From assembly GCF_910594005.1 (NCBI RefSeq), contig NC_057835.1, forward strand, positions 43,300,001-43,364,000: a stretch of 64,000 nt of DNA, in the 5' to 3' direction. How positions within the stretch are numbered: the stretch's first letter is position 1; each line of letters starts with the position of its first letter. Under the pieces are notes generated by a model, which saw only the letters and a program-made list of their open reading frames with translations, made no database searches and had not been told where the DNA came from. Both the position numbers and the translations under genes were made by a program. Below, in pieces: positions 43,723 to 54,882 of the stretch. The DNA is from Cervus elaphus (Eukaryota; Chordata; Mammalia; Artiodactyla; Cervidae).

Positions 43723-46462
43723 ATGTTTTCCTTATGTTTAATGGATGAATGGTTGTCTAAGGAGGCCTTACAAATAGCTGCCAAAAGAAGAGAAGCAAAA
43801 GGAGAGAAGGAAAGATATACCTATTTGAATGCAGTGTTCCAAAGGATAGCAAGGAAAGATAAGAAAGCCTTCCTCAGTGATCAGTGCAAAGAAACAGGAA
43901 AACAAGAGAATGGGAAAGACTAGAGAGCTCTTCAAGAAAATTAGAGATACCAAGGGAACATTTCATGCAAAGATGGGCACAATAAAGGACAGAAATTGTA
44001 TGGGCCAAAGCCTTCGACTGTGTGGATCACAATAAACTGTGGAAAATTCTGAAAGAGATGGGAATATCAGACCAGCTGACCTGCTTGTTGAGAAACCTGT
44101 ATGCAGGTCAGGAAGCAACAGTTAGAACTGGAAATGGAACAACAGACTGGTTTCAAATAGGAAAAGGAGTACGTCAAGGCTGTATATTGTCACCCTTCTT
44201 ATTTAACTTATATGCAGAGTACATCATGAGAAACACTGGGCTGGAAGAAGCACAAGCTGGAATCAAGATTGCCTGGAGAACTATCAATAACTGCAGATAT
44301 GCAGATGACACCACCCTTATGGCAGAGAGTGAAGAGGAACTAAAAAGCCTCTTGATGAAAGTGAAAGAGGAGAGTGAAAAAGTTGGCTTAAAGCTTAACA
44401 TTCAGAAAACTAAGATCGTGGCATCTAGTCCCATCACCTCATGGGAAATAGATGGGGAGACAGTGGAAACAGTGTCTGACTTTATTTTTTGGGCTCCAAA
44501 ATCACTGCAGATGGTGACTGCAGCCATGAAATTAAAAGATGCTTACTCCTTGGAAGGAAAGTTATGACCAACCTAGATAGTATATTAAAAAGCAGAGACA
44601 TTACTTTGCCAATAACGGTCCGTCTGGTCAAGGCTATGGTTTTTCCAGTGGTCATGTATGGATGTGAGAGTTGGACTGTGAAGAAAGCTGAGTGCTGAAA
44701 AATTGATGCTTTTGAACTGTGGTGCTGGAAAATACTCTTGAGAGTCCCTTGGACTGCAAGGAGATCCAGCCAGTCCATCTTAAAGGAGATCAGTCCTGGG
44801 TGTTCATTGGAAGGACTGATGTTGAAGCTGAAACTCCAGTACTTTGGCCACATGATGTGAAGAGTTGACTCATTGGAAAACACCCTGATGCTGGGAGGGA
44901 TTGGGAGCAGGAGGAGAAGGGGGCTACAGAGGATGAGATGGCTAGATGGCATCACCGACTCGATGGGCATGAGTTTGAGTAAACTCCAGGAGTTGGTGAT
45001 GGACAGGGAAGCCTGGCGTGCTGTGATTCATGGGGTCACAAAGAGTCAGACACGACTGAGCGACTTAACTGAACTGAACAGAAACAGAAGATAAGAAGAG
45101 GTGGCAAGAATACACAGAAGAACTGTACAAAAAAGATTTTCACGACCCATATAATCATGATGGTGTGATCACTCATATAGAGCCAGACATCCTGGAATGC
45201 GAAGTCAAGTGGGCCTTAGGAAGCATCACTATCAACAAAGCTAGTGGAGGTGATGGAATTCCTTTTGATCTATTCAAATCCTAAAAGATGATGCTGTGAA
45301 AGTGCTGCATTCAATATGCCAGCAAATTTGGAAAACTCCACAGTGGCCACAGGACTGGAAAAGGTCAGTTTTCATTCCAGTTCCAAAGAAAGGCAGTGCC
45401 AAAGAATGCTCAAACTACCACACAATTGCACTCATCTCACATGCTAACAAAGTAATACACAAAATTTTCCATGCCAGGCTTCAATTGTATGTGAACCATG
45501 AACTTCCAGATGTTCAAGCTGGATTTAGAAAAGTCAGTGAAACCAGAGATCAAATTGCCAACATCCACTGGATCATTGAAGAAGCAAGAGAGTTCCAAAA
45601 AAACATCTACTACTGCTTTATTGACTATGCCAAAGCCTTTGACTGTGAATATCACAAAAACTGTGGAAAATTCTTAAAGGGATGGGAATACCAGACCATC
45701 TGATCTGCCTCCTGAGAAATCTGTAAGTAGGTCAAGAAGCAACAGTCAAAACTGGACATGGAATAACGGACAGGTTCCAAATTGGGAAAGGAGTATGTCA
45801 AAGCTGTATATTGTCACCCTGCTTATTTAACTTATATACAGAATACATCATACACAATGCCGGACTGGATGAAGCACAAGCTGGAATCAAGATTTCCAGG
45901 AGAAGTATCAATAACCTCAGATATGCAGATGACACCACACTTATGGCAGAAAGTGAAGAACTAAAGAGCCTCTTGATGAAAGTGAAAGAGGAGAGCGAAA
46001 AAGTTGGCTTAAAGCTCAGCTTTCAGAAAACTCATCTGGTCCCATCACTTCATGGAAAATAGATGGGGAAATAGTGGAAATAGTGACGGACTTTATTTTT
46101 TTTGCGGGGGGGCTCCAAAATCAGATGGTGATTGCAGCCATGAAACTAAAAGACACTTGCTTCTTGGAAGAAAAATTATGACCAACCTAGACATCATATT
46201 AAAAAGCAGAGATATTACTTTGCCCACAAAGGTCCATCTAGTCCAAGTTAGGGTTTTTCCAGTAGTCATGTGTGGATGTGAGAGTTGGACTATAAAGAAA
46301 GCTGAGCACCTAAGAATTGATGCTTTTGAACTATGGTGTTGGAGAAGACTCTTGAGAGTCCCTTGGACAGCAGGGAGATCCAACCAGTCCATCCTAAAGG
46401 AAATCAGTCCTAAACATTCATTAGAAGGACTGAAGTTGAAACTCCAATCCTTGGCCACCTGA
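43723..46462 (+). pseudogene. BovB reverse transcriptase remnant (outer copy)
   Basis: The outer copy keeps more of the BovB protein than any other here. Open pieces are: 43723-43923, linker upstream of the RT; 45296-45703, with WPQDWKRSVFIPVPKKGSAK, PDVQAGFRKVSETRDQIANI and box A CFIDYAKAFD; 45811-46062, LRYADDTTLMAE with the YADD pair intact; and 46052-46462, the C-terminal LLLGRKIMTNLDIILKSRDI and YGCESWTIKKAEH-like (here CGCESW) region. Frames break near 45705, 46045 and at the nested insertion. A run of G with extra T at 46087-46114 is a local lesion in the usual FIFLGSKIT block. The endonuclease domain is absent. Inactive. Confidence 0.85.
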
Positions 46463-46682
46463 TGTGAAGAACTGACTCATTTGAGAAGATCCTGATGCTG
46501 GGAAAGATTGAAGGCAGGAGGAAAAGGGGATGACAGAGGATGAGATGGTTGGATGGCATCACTGACTCAATGGACATGAGTTTGAGTAAGCTCCGGGAGT
46601 TGGTGATGGACAGAGAGGCCTGTCGTGCTGCAGTCCATGGGGTGACAAAGAGTCAGACACGACTGAGCAACTGAACTGAACT
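43740..46682 (+). mobile_element. BovB (RTE) LINE, outer copy 4, interrupted by another BovB
   Basis: Outer element sequence is 43740-44003 and 45079-46682. The left part reads EWLSKEALQIAAKRREAKGE and stops at GACAGAAATTGTATGG. The right part resumes at CAGAAACAGAAGATAAGAAG, which follows directly in BovB apart from a few lost bases. The 1.08-kb block between is a second BovB 3' end in the same orientation. The outer copy is 5'-truncated and ends with the usual ACTGAACTGAACT tail. Confidence 0.9.
44004..45080 (+). mobile_element. BovB (RTE) LINE, inner copy nested in copy 4
   Basis: Starts in the RT at GCCAAAGCCTTCGACTGTGT and ends with the BovB 3' tail (GACTTAACTGAACTGAACAG). It carries the common BovB variants (CTCCAGTACTTTGGCCAC). 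Its RT piece (44022-44567) reads DHNKLWKILKEMGISDQLTC, GKGVRQGCILSPFLFNLYAE and CRYADDTTLMAESEEELKSL before a frame break in the FIF-GSKIT block. A C-terminal piece continues at 44489-44698 and 44873-45094. Only the second half of box A is present. No clear TSD: a few bases of the target appear to be missing. Confidence 0.9.
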
Positions 46683-46851
46683 AAATGGATAAATTAGCAC
46701 TTTTAATACAGTCATTTCAAAGTCCCTGTAGAATAATTTGACATCAGGAGTATTCATGTTTCATCCTCTGTTGAGAGTTTCTTTTTTGATCCTGGGTCAC
46801 ATTTTCTTCTGCTTTGGAGTGAGTTTAAAATTTTATGACACATGGAAATTT

Positions 46852-47065
46852 GGACTTCCCATGTGGCTTAGTGGGAAAGAATCTGCCTGCCAATGCAGGA
46901 GATTTGGTTTCAATCCCTGGGTTGGGAAGATCTCCTGGAAAAGGCAATGGCAACCCACTCCACTATTCTTGCCTGGGAAATACCATGGGTAGAGGAGTCT
47001 TGGGGGCTACACAGTCCATGGGCTGGCAAAAGAGTCAGACATGACTTAATGACGAAACAAAAACA
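46852..47065 (+). mobile_element. Bov-tA SINE
   Basis: GGACTTCCCATGTGGCTTAG through TTGGGAAGATCTCCTGGAAA to GAGTCAGACATGACTTAATG. The tail is CAAAAACAATAACT. Confidence 0.92.
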
Positions 47066-47137
47066 ATAACTTCAATGTAAAATATAAACTAAAAACAAAC
47101 AGTTATAATGTAAAAAATTTGAAGGTAGAGTTAATAT

Positions 47138-47699
47138 GTCTTTGACTTTGTAGATCACAACAAACTGTGGATAATTCTTGAAGAGCTGGAAATACCAGAC
47201 CTGAGCAGCCTGTATGCAAGACAAGAAGCAATAGTTAGAAGCAGACATGGACCAACGGACTGGTTTAAAATTGGGAAAGGAGGCTGTCAAGGCTGTATAT
47301 TGTCACTCTGTTCATTTAACTTATATCCAGAGTACATCATGTGAAATGCTGGGTGGATGAATGACAAGCTGGAATCAAAACTGCCAGGAGAAATAGCAAC
47401 AACCTGAGATATGCAGATGATATCAATTTAATGGAAGAAAGTGAAGAGGAACTAAAGAACTTCTTGAGGAGAGTGTAAGAGGAGAGTGAAAAAGATAACT
47501 TAAAACTCAACATTCAAGAAAGAAAGATCATGGCATCCAGTCCCATCATTTTATGGCAAATGGATGGGGAAACAATGGAAGCAGTGACAGATTTTATTTT
47601 CTTGGGCTCTGGAATCACTACGGAATGTGACTGCAGTCAGGAAATGAAAAGACGCCTGCTCCTTGGAAGAAAAGCTATGACAAGTCTAGACAGTGTACT
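47138..47699 (+). mobile_element. BovB (RTE) fragment, truncated at both ends
   Basis: From TTTGACTTTGTAGATCACAA to ATGACAAGTCTAGACAGTGT. The YADD box has decayed to YADDINLMEE. It is more diverged than the other copies, with many indels (for example loss of part of the KEMGIPDHLTCLLRNL block). It has lost the BovB 3' end, so it was cut after insertion. Confidence 0.88.
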
Positions 47700-47725
47700 G
47701 CCGTGTAAAAGTAAAAGATAAGGAG

Positions 47726-47839
47726 AAAGTGAAGGGTGCTTCCTTGGTGACTCAAATGGTACAAAATCTGCCTACAATACAGGAGACCTGGGTATAATTC
47801 CTGGGTAGAGAAGATCCCCTGGAGAGGGAAATAGGGACT
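47726..47839 (+). mobile_element. Bov-tA head-only insertion with long TSD
   Basis: Only the tRNA-derived head is present (GCTTCCTTGGTGACTCAAAT to AGATCCCCTGGAGAGGGAAA); the Bov-A 3' half is missing. It is bounded by identical 23-bp direct repeats at 47703-47725 and 47840-47862. The TSD-like flanks with a missing 3' end are unusual for a LINE-mobilised SINE. Confidence 0.88.
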
Positions 47840-47862
47840 GTGTAAAAGTAAAAGATAAGGAG

Positions 47863-49559
47863 GTCAAACTCTAAATTCTTCTGGAAAGAATGGGTATATT
47901 ACTGCTGAGTTTTCCTTATTCATATTTTTAGTAGCTTCCTACTTTTCCTGTTATTTCGTAGGCATGAATCGTCAAGCCTCCTAAGAGACGATAGTTTTGT
48001 CTGTAGATTTGAACAGAGATTGGTTTAGTTAGCACATGGTTTGGCCTTTTGACAAACATCAATTGTTTGTTTGCTCACTTGTTTTTACTGCCCCAACCCC
48101 TCAGGATGTTTCTTGCAGAGTTGGCAATCATTGTTTTTAGGTTCCCAACCCTTTCATCTTTTGTGTCACTCCTTGTGGTTATGATTTCCTCTTACATCTT
48201 GGCATAAAGCATATGGATATTTTCCCAATTGTACTTTAGCTGCTACCAAACCCAATAGTGATTATCTCTTACATTTTCTACTGTCCTGGCAACATTAAAG
48301 GGTTGTGTAGAGTAATCTTCCAAGAATCTCCTAAGCTTTTCTTAGAACATATTGTTTTACAGTGTACTGAATAGCTTCCTATGGAAGTTTCTTATTTCAT
48401 AAAATTGAGAATAGTTATCTGAAAAGTATTCTTCCAACCAATGGATACTTTCACTAATTATTTATGGTCAACCCCAAAGTTGATATTACCATAAAATACA
48501 ACTTTCATCAGAATCCATTGAGTGGTAAGTCAGGACTTTGCTTATGGTTTTGAAAATTGCAATGATATTCTTTTCCTGAACTTTGTCTTTCTTTTTGTAT
48601 TCTTAATATTGGGGTTTTAAATTTCTTTTGGAATAAAGTATTTTCATATATTTTATTCAATTTGACTGCACAACAATATTATGAGAGATAAACCATCTTA
48701 ATAGAATTTGCTTCTGATCCAACATCAAAAAATCTTTAAAAAACTCTTTTTTATAAGAAAATGTATTCAGTTAGTAAATAAATATTATGGGATAATACAT
48801 AGTAAAATAAAGTATGTTAAAATGCCTTATGAACTGTTATACAAAGGTTAATTACTTTTGCTGCTAGTTATTATTATTATGTTCTCTTAATGGCCCATAT
48901 GAATATATTTAATGTGAAGACAAAAAGTGAGTCAGTGAAATCAAGTCAGTTTTCATTTGTGTAAGGACAGTGTTTTGCTGGTTATAGTACAATATGGTCA
49001 ATGGTTGTTAAAATTCATCACTATGAATTTTATTCTTATGTTTTTCTAGTAAATTCTCTCCACAAAAAAGTTGTCTTTGTAGTTGATAAAGAATGGATCT
49101 GAAGTAAATTTGCTGAGTTGATATTCAAGCTTGTTCATGAAATTTATTATCTGTAAAATTGAGCTAGTTAAAACCTGCAAGAGTTGTTATCAATTTAATA
49201 ATTTTTATTTAACAAGATAAAAGATTTCCTTTTATCAAATATTTGGCAACCCTTCCACTTTCATTTTTAGCAAATGACTTTCTTTCATATTAGAAACATT
49301 GAACGTACATTCCCTAATCATCCCTCTACCTATATCTCTGAGCCTATGGTCATCTATATACTTTTCTTCTCCTCTAACAATAAAGAAAACATCGTCACAT
49401 CTCAAAGATAAACTCCTCATGTTCACTTGGAATTCCTTGCTTTTCCCTTTTGTCAGTACTAAGCTCCTTCAATTTATCCACCTCCTGTTTGCTTACAAAT
49501 ATTTTTGTAGTTTATTATTCTCATTAACATTTAAATGTTTACTCATCATCTATTATTGC
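47863..49559. other. Single-copy AT-rich DNA
   Basis: No supported repeat or gene. The 89-codon plus frame at 49299-49568 is low-complexity and hydrophobic and runs into the L2 fragment. Confidence 0.4.
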
Positions 49560-50400
49560 TTGTGTTGATAGCATCCACTTTGACTCCCTCTTCAGCCTCT
49601 CGTTCTTTTCACCTCTTGACCTAGCTTCACTATCCTTCAAGTGCAAACTTCTTTAAAGAGTTGTCTCCTTGTGGTTGTTGCCTTTTCATCACTTCCCATT
49701 CATTTTTTCAACTAACCTAATTCTTGGCTTCCACATCCATTTCTCCATCATAACTGCTCTGGGTAATATCACTTATCACACCCCACACTGTTAAATTTAA
49801 GGCACACTCATTCTGTCATCTTAATATCCTCCCAACGTCATTGCAACTAGTGATTACTCCTTAAACATTTTCATGTCATCTTTCCCAATGGCCTTCATAA
49901 CACCATATTTTCCTGGTTCTCCTTTTTTCTTTTCTTTTCTCAGTTTCCTTTCCCAAAACCTACTCTCAAGTGCATCTCAAAATGTAACATGTTAATTATC
50001 AAGAGGTCTTCTAGATGCAAGATATGAGTCAACAGGTCTGGGGTGGCTCCTGAGACACTGCATTTCTAAGAAGCATTCAAGGAATGCTGACACTTATTTC
50101 ACAGACCACATTTGAGGAATAGTTTCTATAAAATCCCTAGAAATCCTCAAGACTCATTCATAGACTTTATAACCTCTAATGCAGAATTATCTCTCTAGGC
50201 AATTTCATCCATTCCCATGGTTTTAAATGCAATACACATGCTGATGGGTCTCAAATTTAAATACCATTCTGGACTCCTTTCTAATTTCCTGGTTCATATA
50301 TTAGTTACTACTTGGCATTATCTCTTAAAGGTGTTATTGTTATTATAAATGTCTGAAGCTGAACTCAAGCTTTCCTCCAAATCTTTCCTTCCTTTTATTA
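49560..50400 (+). mobile_element. L2/CR1-clade LINE fragment with nested MER5A
   Basis: Plus-strand remains of an L2-type RT. TAAAGAGTTGTCTCCTTGTG, CACTTCCCATTCATTTTTTC, CTCTGGGTAATATCACTTAT, CACCATATTTTCCTGGTTCT, then after the MER5A CCATTCCCATGGTTTTAAAT and ATGCTGATGGGTCTCAAATT (over the YADD codons), and finally GTCTGAAGCTGAACTCAAGC. Heavily mutated. Blocks are in correct order. Confidence 0.6.
50000..50135. mobile_element. MER5A-like hAT DNA transposon fragment
   Basis: GTCTGGGGTGGCTCCTGAGA, ACTGCATTTCTAAGAAGCAT, CAAGGAATGCTGACACTTAT and CACAGACCACATTTGAGGAA resemble MER5A/MER5B. It is nested in the L2 fragment. Confidence 0.65.
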
Positions 50401-50435
50401 TTCAGTTCAGTCAATGATACCTCCACCCACGCAGG

Positions 50436-50640
50436 AGCTTCCCCAATGGCTCATCAGGAAAAGAATCCACCTGCAATGAAGGAGACACAGGAGGCGTGGG
50501 TTCCATCTCTGGGTCAGGAAGATCCCCTGGAGAAGAAACTAGCAACCCACTCCAATTTTCTTGCCTGAAAAATTCCACAGACCGAGGAGATACAGTCCAA
50601 AAGGTCACAAAGAGTTGCACATGACTGAACAACTAAACAG
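50436..50640 (+). mobile_element. Bov-tA SINE
   Basis: GAGCTTCCCCAATGGCTCAT to TGCACATGACTGAACAACTA. Several small deletions in the Bov-A half. Confidence 0.9.
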
Positions 50641-52577
50641 AAGCACAGAAGCAGAACCCAAAATTTGAGGACAAACTCTATGCCTTTTATCTGCTAAATG
50701 CAATGCTTTACCAAGTCATATTTCACTTTTCTATGAAATATATTTAACAACTGTCCATGTTTTTCTTCTGAAAGTCCCGGCTAAGTTCTTATTTTTCAAG
50801 ATTTCGCTTAGAGATCCACTTTCTCAACATATGTTTCGTGTCTGCCCTTACTACTACTAATAAAATAATTTAATTAACCTTGTTAATTTATAATTATATA
50901 TATATATATATTTCCTTACCCCTACATATGGATGAAGAATGTCACCTACTATATTAGTAAACAAAGAATATTGTGGCTACAAGCCATCAGACACTGTATT
51001 CACCCTGACCATGCATCCTGAGGGGATTCAGGATGGAAAAGAACAGAGCACTGGCCCTAGATAGTTAAGGTATATATCGAAGAAATGCTTCCAGTGATCC
51101 CAGACTCTTGCATCTTCCCATAGAAAAGTGCTAAATTCATGTTTGCTTTCCTTTAATTAACAGTAATATTTTGATGTTCCAACTACCTGTTTTTTTCTGT
51201 TTGTTTGTTTTTGCAAAACTGCCCTATGCTATGCATCCTGGCTCTTCCCTTGCCTCTTTGAAGCTGTCAGTCCCCCAGAGCTATCTGAAAGGCTGCCTTC
51301 CGAGCTTGCATCTTCAGAAAGTTCAACGAATAAAACATAATGCTCAGCTTTTAGGTTGTATAATTTTTTCAGTCAACATACACTAGCTTCTCAGCATTGG
51401 AAAGCCAGAGATTGTGTCAGTCTTGTTTAATATTGTACCACCAGCTGATCACCTGAAAGAGTGCTTGGGCTTCTGACATATTTGTTGAATGAATACTTTA
51501 CCTTGTGTAAAGATAAGAAGATAGCTTTTTAAGCCAGATATCTTGACCTTCTAATTCTGCAATTTATTCTGCCTCTGTGATACTTAAGTCACTCAAATTG
51601 AATTAATTTTCAACTGTCATTAGTTTAAATAGCTGCTTGATTTTTCCCTTAGGCCCTGGCTGCTAGATGGAATGATCCTGTTTCTGAATGTACTCCACAA
51701 GGGTACACAAAGTACTGGGCTCACTGAAAACTGGAATTCGGTTATACTCTGTTAAAGAACAATTATTTACATAATATGCAGATGAAGAACTGACACCTAG
51801 AGTTAAGAAATGCTATTTGTAAGATGTGGCATTATAATACTTTTAAAAAGTGAGTTTCTTATAAACCACTGATGTTGTTTATCTTGAAAATTTAAAAACT
51901 GGTTAATAAAATTGCCTCCATTTTTTATGTGTGTGTATATAAAATTTACAGGTGACTCTTTTTGGTTTTTACAATAAAATCAAGTTATTATAGGAAAATA
52001 AAAAGACATGCTAGAACTTATCTAACCAAAAGGTGTCAATATTATTTCCTCTCTAGTGTCAATTAGCTGTTAGTGCCTGCTTGAAGTTGTAGGATGAGAA
52101 TGAGTGAAACACTTGTTTGCGTATAAGAGGAGGAGGGCTGGGATCCATTTGCAATGCCTATCATGGTTGCAGAAGATTGGGGCTTTGTGACATCTATTTC
52201 AACTCTGATTTGGTGCATAGACAAATACTTATGAAATCAGAATATTTTCTTTACTAAGGCCCCACTACTAGTTCCAAATATAGTTAGGACTAGAATTTAG
52301 ATTTCTTAACTTTTAAGTCTATTCTGTATATTTCTAGAATTTTTTTCCTAGTTAAATATTTCCTATTGTATTTCTTTATTTAATTTGTTCTAAGGATTTA
52401 ATACAAATGCATAATCTTTTCTTCTTGTTCTTGTTATTTGATTGGAACAAAATTAAGTATGCTCCTTTAAAGTTTTGTATCAGATTTTCATTTATACAGA
52501 TGCTTAATGATAGCTAAAGCAAAAAAAAAAAATCATTGAATTAGTGTTTTTTAATATTCTGACTCTTATTATTTTTT
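50641..52577. other. Mostly single-copy, with old repeat traces
   Basis: Weak L2-tail resemblance at 50750-50850, a (TA)n at 50893-50911, and a probable old LTR or LINE tail at 51220-51510. No gene. Confidence 0.35.
51220..51510. repeat. Probable old LTR / interspersed repeat
   Basis: GAATAAAACATAATGCTCAG, TTTTAGGTTGTATAATTTTT and TCAGTCAACA resemble the 3' part of an old mammalian LTR with its AATAAA signal. The following stretch ends CATATTTGTTGAATGAATAC, a motif of old LINE or MIR tails. The families are uncertain. Confidence 0.35.
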
Positions 52578-52776
52578 AAATCTGACTCTTTGTGACCCCA
52601 TGGGCTTTAGCCTGCCAGGCTCTTCTGTTCATGTAATTTTTCAGGCAAGAATACTGGAGTTAGTTACCATTTCCTCCTCTAGGAGACCTTCCTGAACAAG
52701 GGACTAAACCCACATTTCTTGAGTATCCTCATTGGAAGGCAGATTCTTTACCACTGTACCACCTGGGGAGCCCAAC
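52578..52776 (-). mobile_element. Bov-tA SINE
   Basis: Reverse complement from AATCTGACTCTTTGTGACCC to CTGTACCACCTGGGGAGCCC. Confidence 0.92.
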
Positions 52777-53013
52777 AATATGCGGACTCAAGTCTATATC
52801 AAATATGTTGCTACCAAATTTAGCTGTATTTTGAAATACTAAATATTATAAATTGTCTAAAAGACAATTACAAATCTCTGCCTTACATCTTTCCCTGAAA
52901 ATGTTTTATCTAGGAGTATGGCTTATTTTTGTGTTTATTTAAAAATGGAGATTGGAATCAGCCACTTAAATTATTTAATAATTTAAATAAATAAAAAATA
53001 AATAAATATTTTA

Positions 53014-53056
53014 TTTATTTATGGTGATATTTTAAATAAATATCACCATAAATAAA
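53014..53056. repeat. Perfect 19-bp inverted repeat (hairpin)
   Basis: Left arm 53014-53032 (TTTATTTATGGTGATATTT), loop 53033-53037, right arm 53038-53056 (AAATATCACCATAAATAAA). The match is perfect. Confidence 0.9.
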
Positions 53057-53251
53057 AATGTATTAGTCACTGAAGTTGCTTTTAAGAACTTTAATAAACA
53101 TAAAATGACAAGGCTATTTCTTCACTCCACTGAGAATCTATGCTAAACTTTGCCCTATTGCAACGAAAATGACCATACACTAGTTCACAAAACAGCATGT
53201 TTTCAGAAGCTTTACTGGATCAATTTTAGTCTGTCTTTGGGTATTTCAATG

Positions 53252-53254
<3 letters not shown>

Positions 53255-53298
<44 letters not shown>

Positions 53299-53310
53299 TT
53301 ATTTATTTAT
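53255..53310. repeat. (AT)n / (TTTA)n microsatellite
   Basis: About 20 AT units to 53294, followed by TTTA units. The right end is the target of the next SINE. Confidence 0.95.
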
Positions 53311-53312
53311 AT

Positions 53313-53524
53313 GGGGTTTCCCAGGTGACACAGTGGTAAGGAATCTGTTTGCCAATGCGAGACCCAGGAGCCAAGGGTTCAGTCACTGGGTCAGGAAGAT
53401 CCCCTGAAGGAGGAAATTGCAACCTGTTCCAGTATTCTTGCCTGGAAAATTCCATGGACAGAGAAGCCTGGTTATGCAAACATGGGGTTGCAAAGAGTTG
53501 GACACAACTGAGTGACTAAGCACA
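53313..53524 (+). mobile_element. Bov-tA SINE with perfect TSD
   Basis: GGGGTTTCCCAGGTGACACA to GGACACAACTGAGTGACTAA. A 12-bp TSD, ATTTATTTATAT, lies at 53301-53312 and 53525-53536 and is derived from the microsatellite. Confidence 0.94.
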
Positions 53525-53666
53525 ATTTATTTATATAAATTATAAAGTATACAGTATTAATATATAAATGTCAAATGCATTTAAGTATATTGAAATTTTT
53601 TGTGTAAATATATTGATATGAATATATCATATGATATATAAAGTATATTTCCATATATATAAAATT

Positions 53667-53951
53667 GGGCTTTTTACATAGCTCAGTTGGTAAATAGATA
53701 GCTCAGTTGGTAAAGAATCTGCCTGCAATGCAGGAGACCCTAGTTAGATTCCTGGGTTCTGGGAGATTGGCTGGAGAAGGGATAGGCTACCCACTCCAGT
53801 ATTCTTGGGCTTCCCTGGTGGCTCACTGGTAAGGAATCCACCTGCAATGCAGGAGAGCTGGGTTCGATCCCTGGTTTAGGAAGATACCCTGGAGAAGGGA
53901 AAGGTTACCCACTCCAGTATTCTGGCCTGGAGAATTCCACAGACTGTATAG
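53667..53951 (+). mobile_element. Dimeric Bov-tA SINE with duplicated A-box region
   Basis: The first head starts GGGCTTTTTACATAGCTCAG. A 20-bp step repeats TAGCTCAGTTGGTAAA at 53679-53694 and 53699-53714. The second monomer follows at ATTCTTGGGCTTCCCTGGTG. The 3' end is truncated after CACAGACTGTATAG and runs into a TA microsatellite. Confidence 0.92.
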
Positions 53952-54022
53952 TATATACATATATATATATGTATATGTATATATATATGATATATAAATT
54001 ATATTTTTCATATATATAGTAA
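53952..54022. repeat. TA-rich microsatellite
   Basis: ATATACATATATATATATGT and further TA/TG units. Confidence 0.9.
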
Positions 54023-54111
54023 AGTGTTTCAGAAAACTAGAGTTATAAAAGAGTTAAAAGATAGCTAATACAACTTTTGTCAGTATTATTCCTTCTTAAA
54101 TTTCATGTTTT

Positions 54112-54180
54112 GCTGTTGTTCAGCCTCTAAGTCATGTCCGACTCTTTATGACTGCAGCACTCTAGGCTCCCCTGTCCCTC
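54112..54180 (-). mobile_element. Bov-A fragment
   Basis: TGCTGTTGTTCAGCCTCTAA, TCATGTCCGACTCTTTATGA and GGCTCCCCTGTCCC match the last ~70 bp of a Bov-tA/Bov-A in reverse complement. Confidence 0.75.
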
Positions 54181-54405
54181 ATATCTGCCATCTTAAGAGG
54201 CAAGGAATTAAGAAGAAATAATTGACTGGATTTTCAAGCAACAAATTTTACAAAAAGCGATATCCTCACTGAACAAAACTTTGTAAATGAAATCTTTATT
54301 TTTTTTTATGTTGTTATTTACCTTGTAATTCCTCCAAAGCCCAGAACTATGCTTGACACAAAGAAGCAGCTCAATAAAAATGTAACAGATAAAAAGAAAA
54401 TTGAG

Positions 54406-54882
54406 CAGTCAGGATGGCTGTTATCCAATAGTCTACAAGCAATAAATGCTGGAGAGGGTGTGGAGAAAAGGGAACCCTCTTACACTGTTGGTGGGAATGC
54501 AAACTAGTACAGCCACTATGGAGAACAGTGTGAAGATTTCTTAAAAAAACTGGAAATAGAACTGCCATATGACCCAGCAATCCCACTTCTGGGCATACAC
54601 ACCAAGGAAACCAGATCTGAAAGAGACATGTGCACCCCAATGTTCATCGCAGCACTGTTTATAATAGTCAGGACATGGAAGCAACCTAGATGCCCATCAG
54701 CAGATGAATGGATAAGGAAGCAGTGGTACATATACACCATGGAATACTACTCAGCCGTTAAAAAGAATTCATTTGAATCAGTTCTAATGAGATGGATGAA
54801 ACTGGAGCCCATTATACAGAGTGAAGTAAGCCAGAAAGATAAAGACCAATACAGTATACTAACGCATATATATGGAATTTAG
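54406..54882 (+). pseudogene. L1 ORF2 C-terminal remnant (copy C)
   Basis: Encodes only the last ~155 residues of ORF2p. The cysteine motif ([13 protein letters not shown] and following) is at the left. A seven-A run at 54544-54550 (CTTAAAAAAACTGG) shifts the frame relative to the six-A version in copy A. The last 84 codons (54628-54882) are open: [20 protein letters not shown] to IYGI-stop. No catalytic domain. Inactive. Confidence 0.85.

Noticed and set aside
43723..43923. Small lysine/glutamate-rich coding gene
   Set aside because: The sequence EWLSKEALQIAAKRREAKGE is the BovB protein region upstream of the RT, so it is part of the LINE.
49299..49568. 89-codon plus-strand frame with hydrophobic stretches
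   Set aside because: Composition-driven and overlaps the start of an old LINE fragment.
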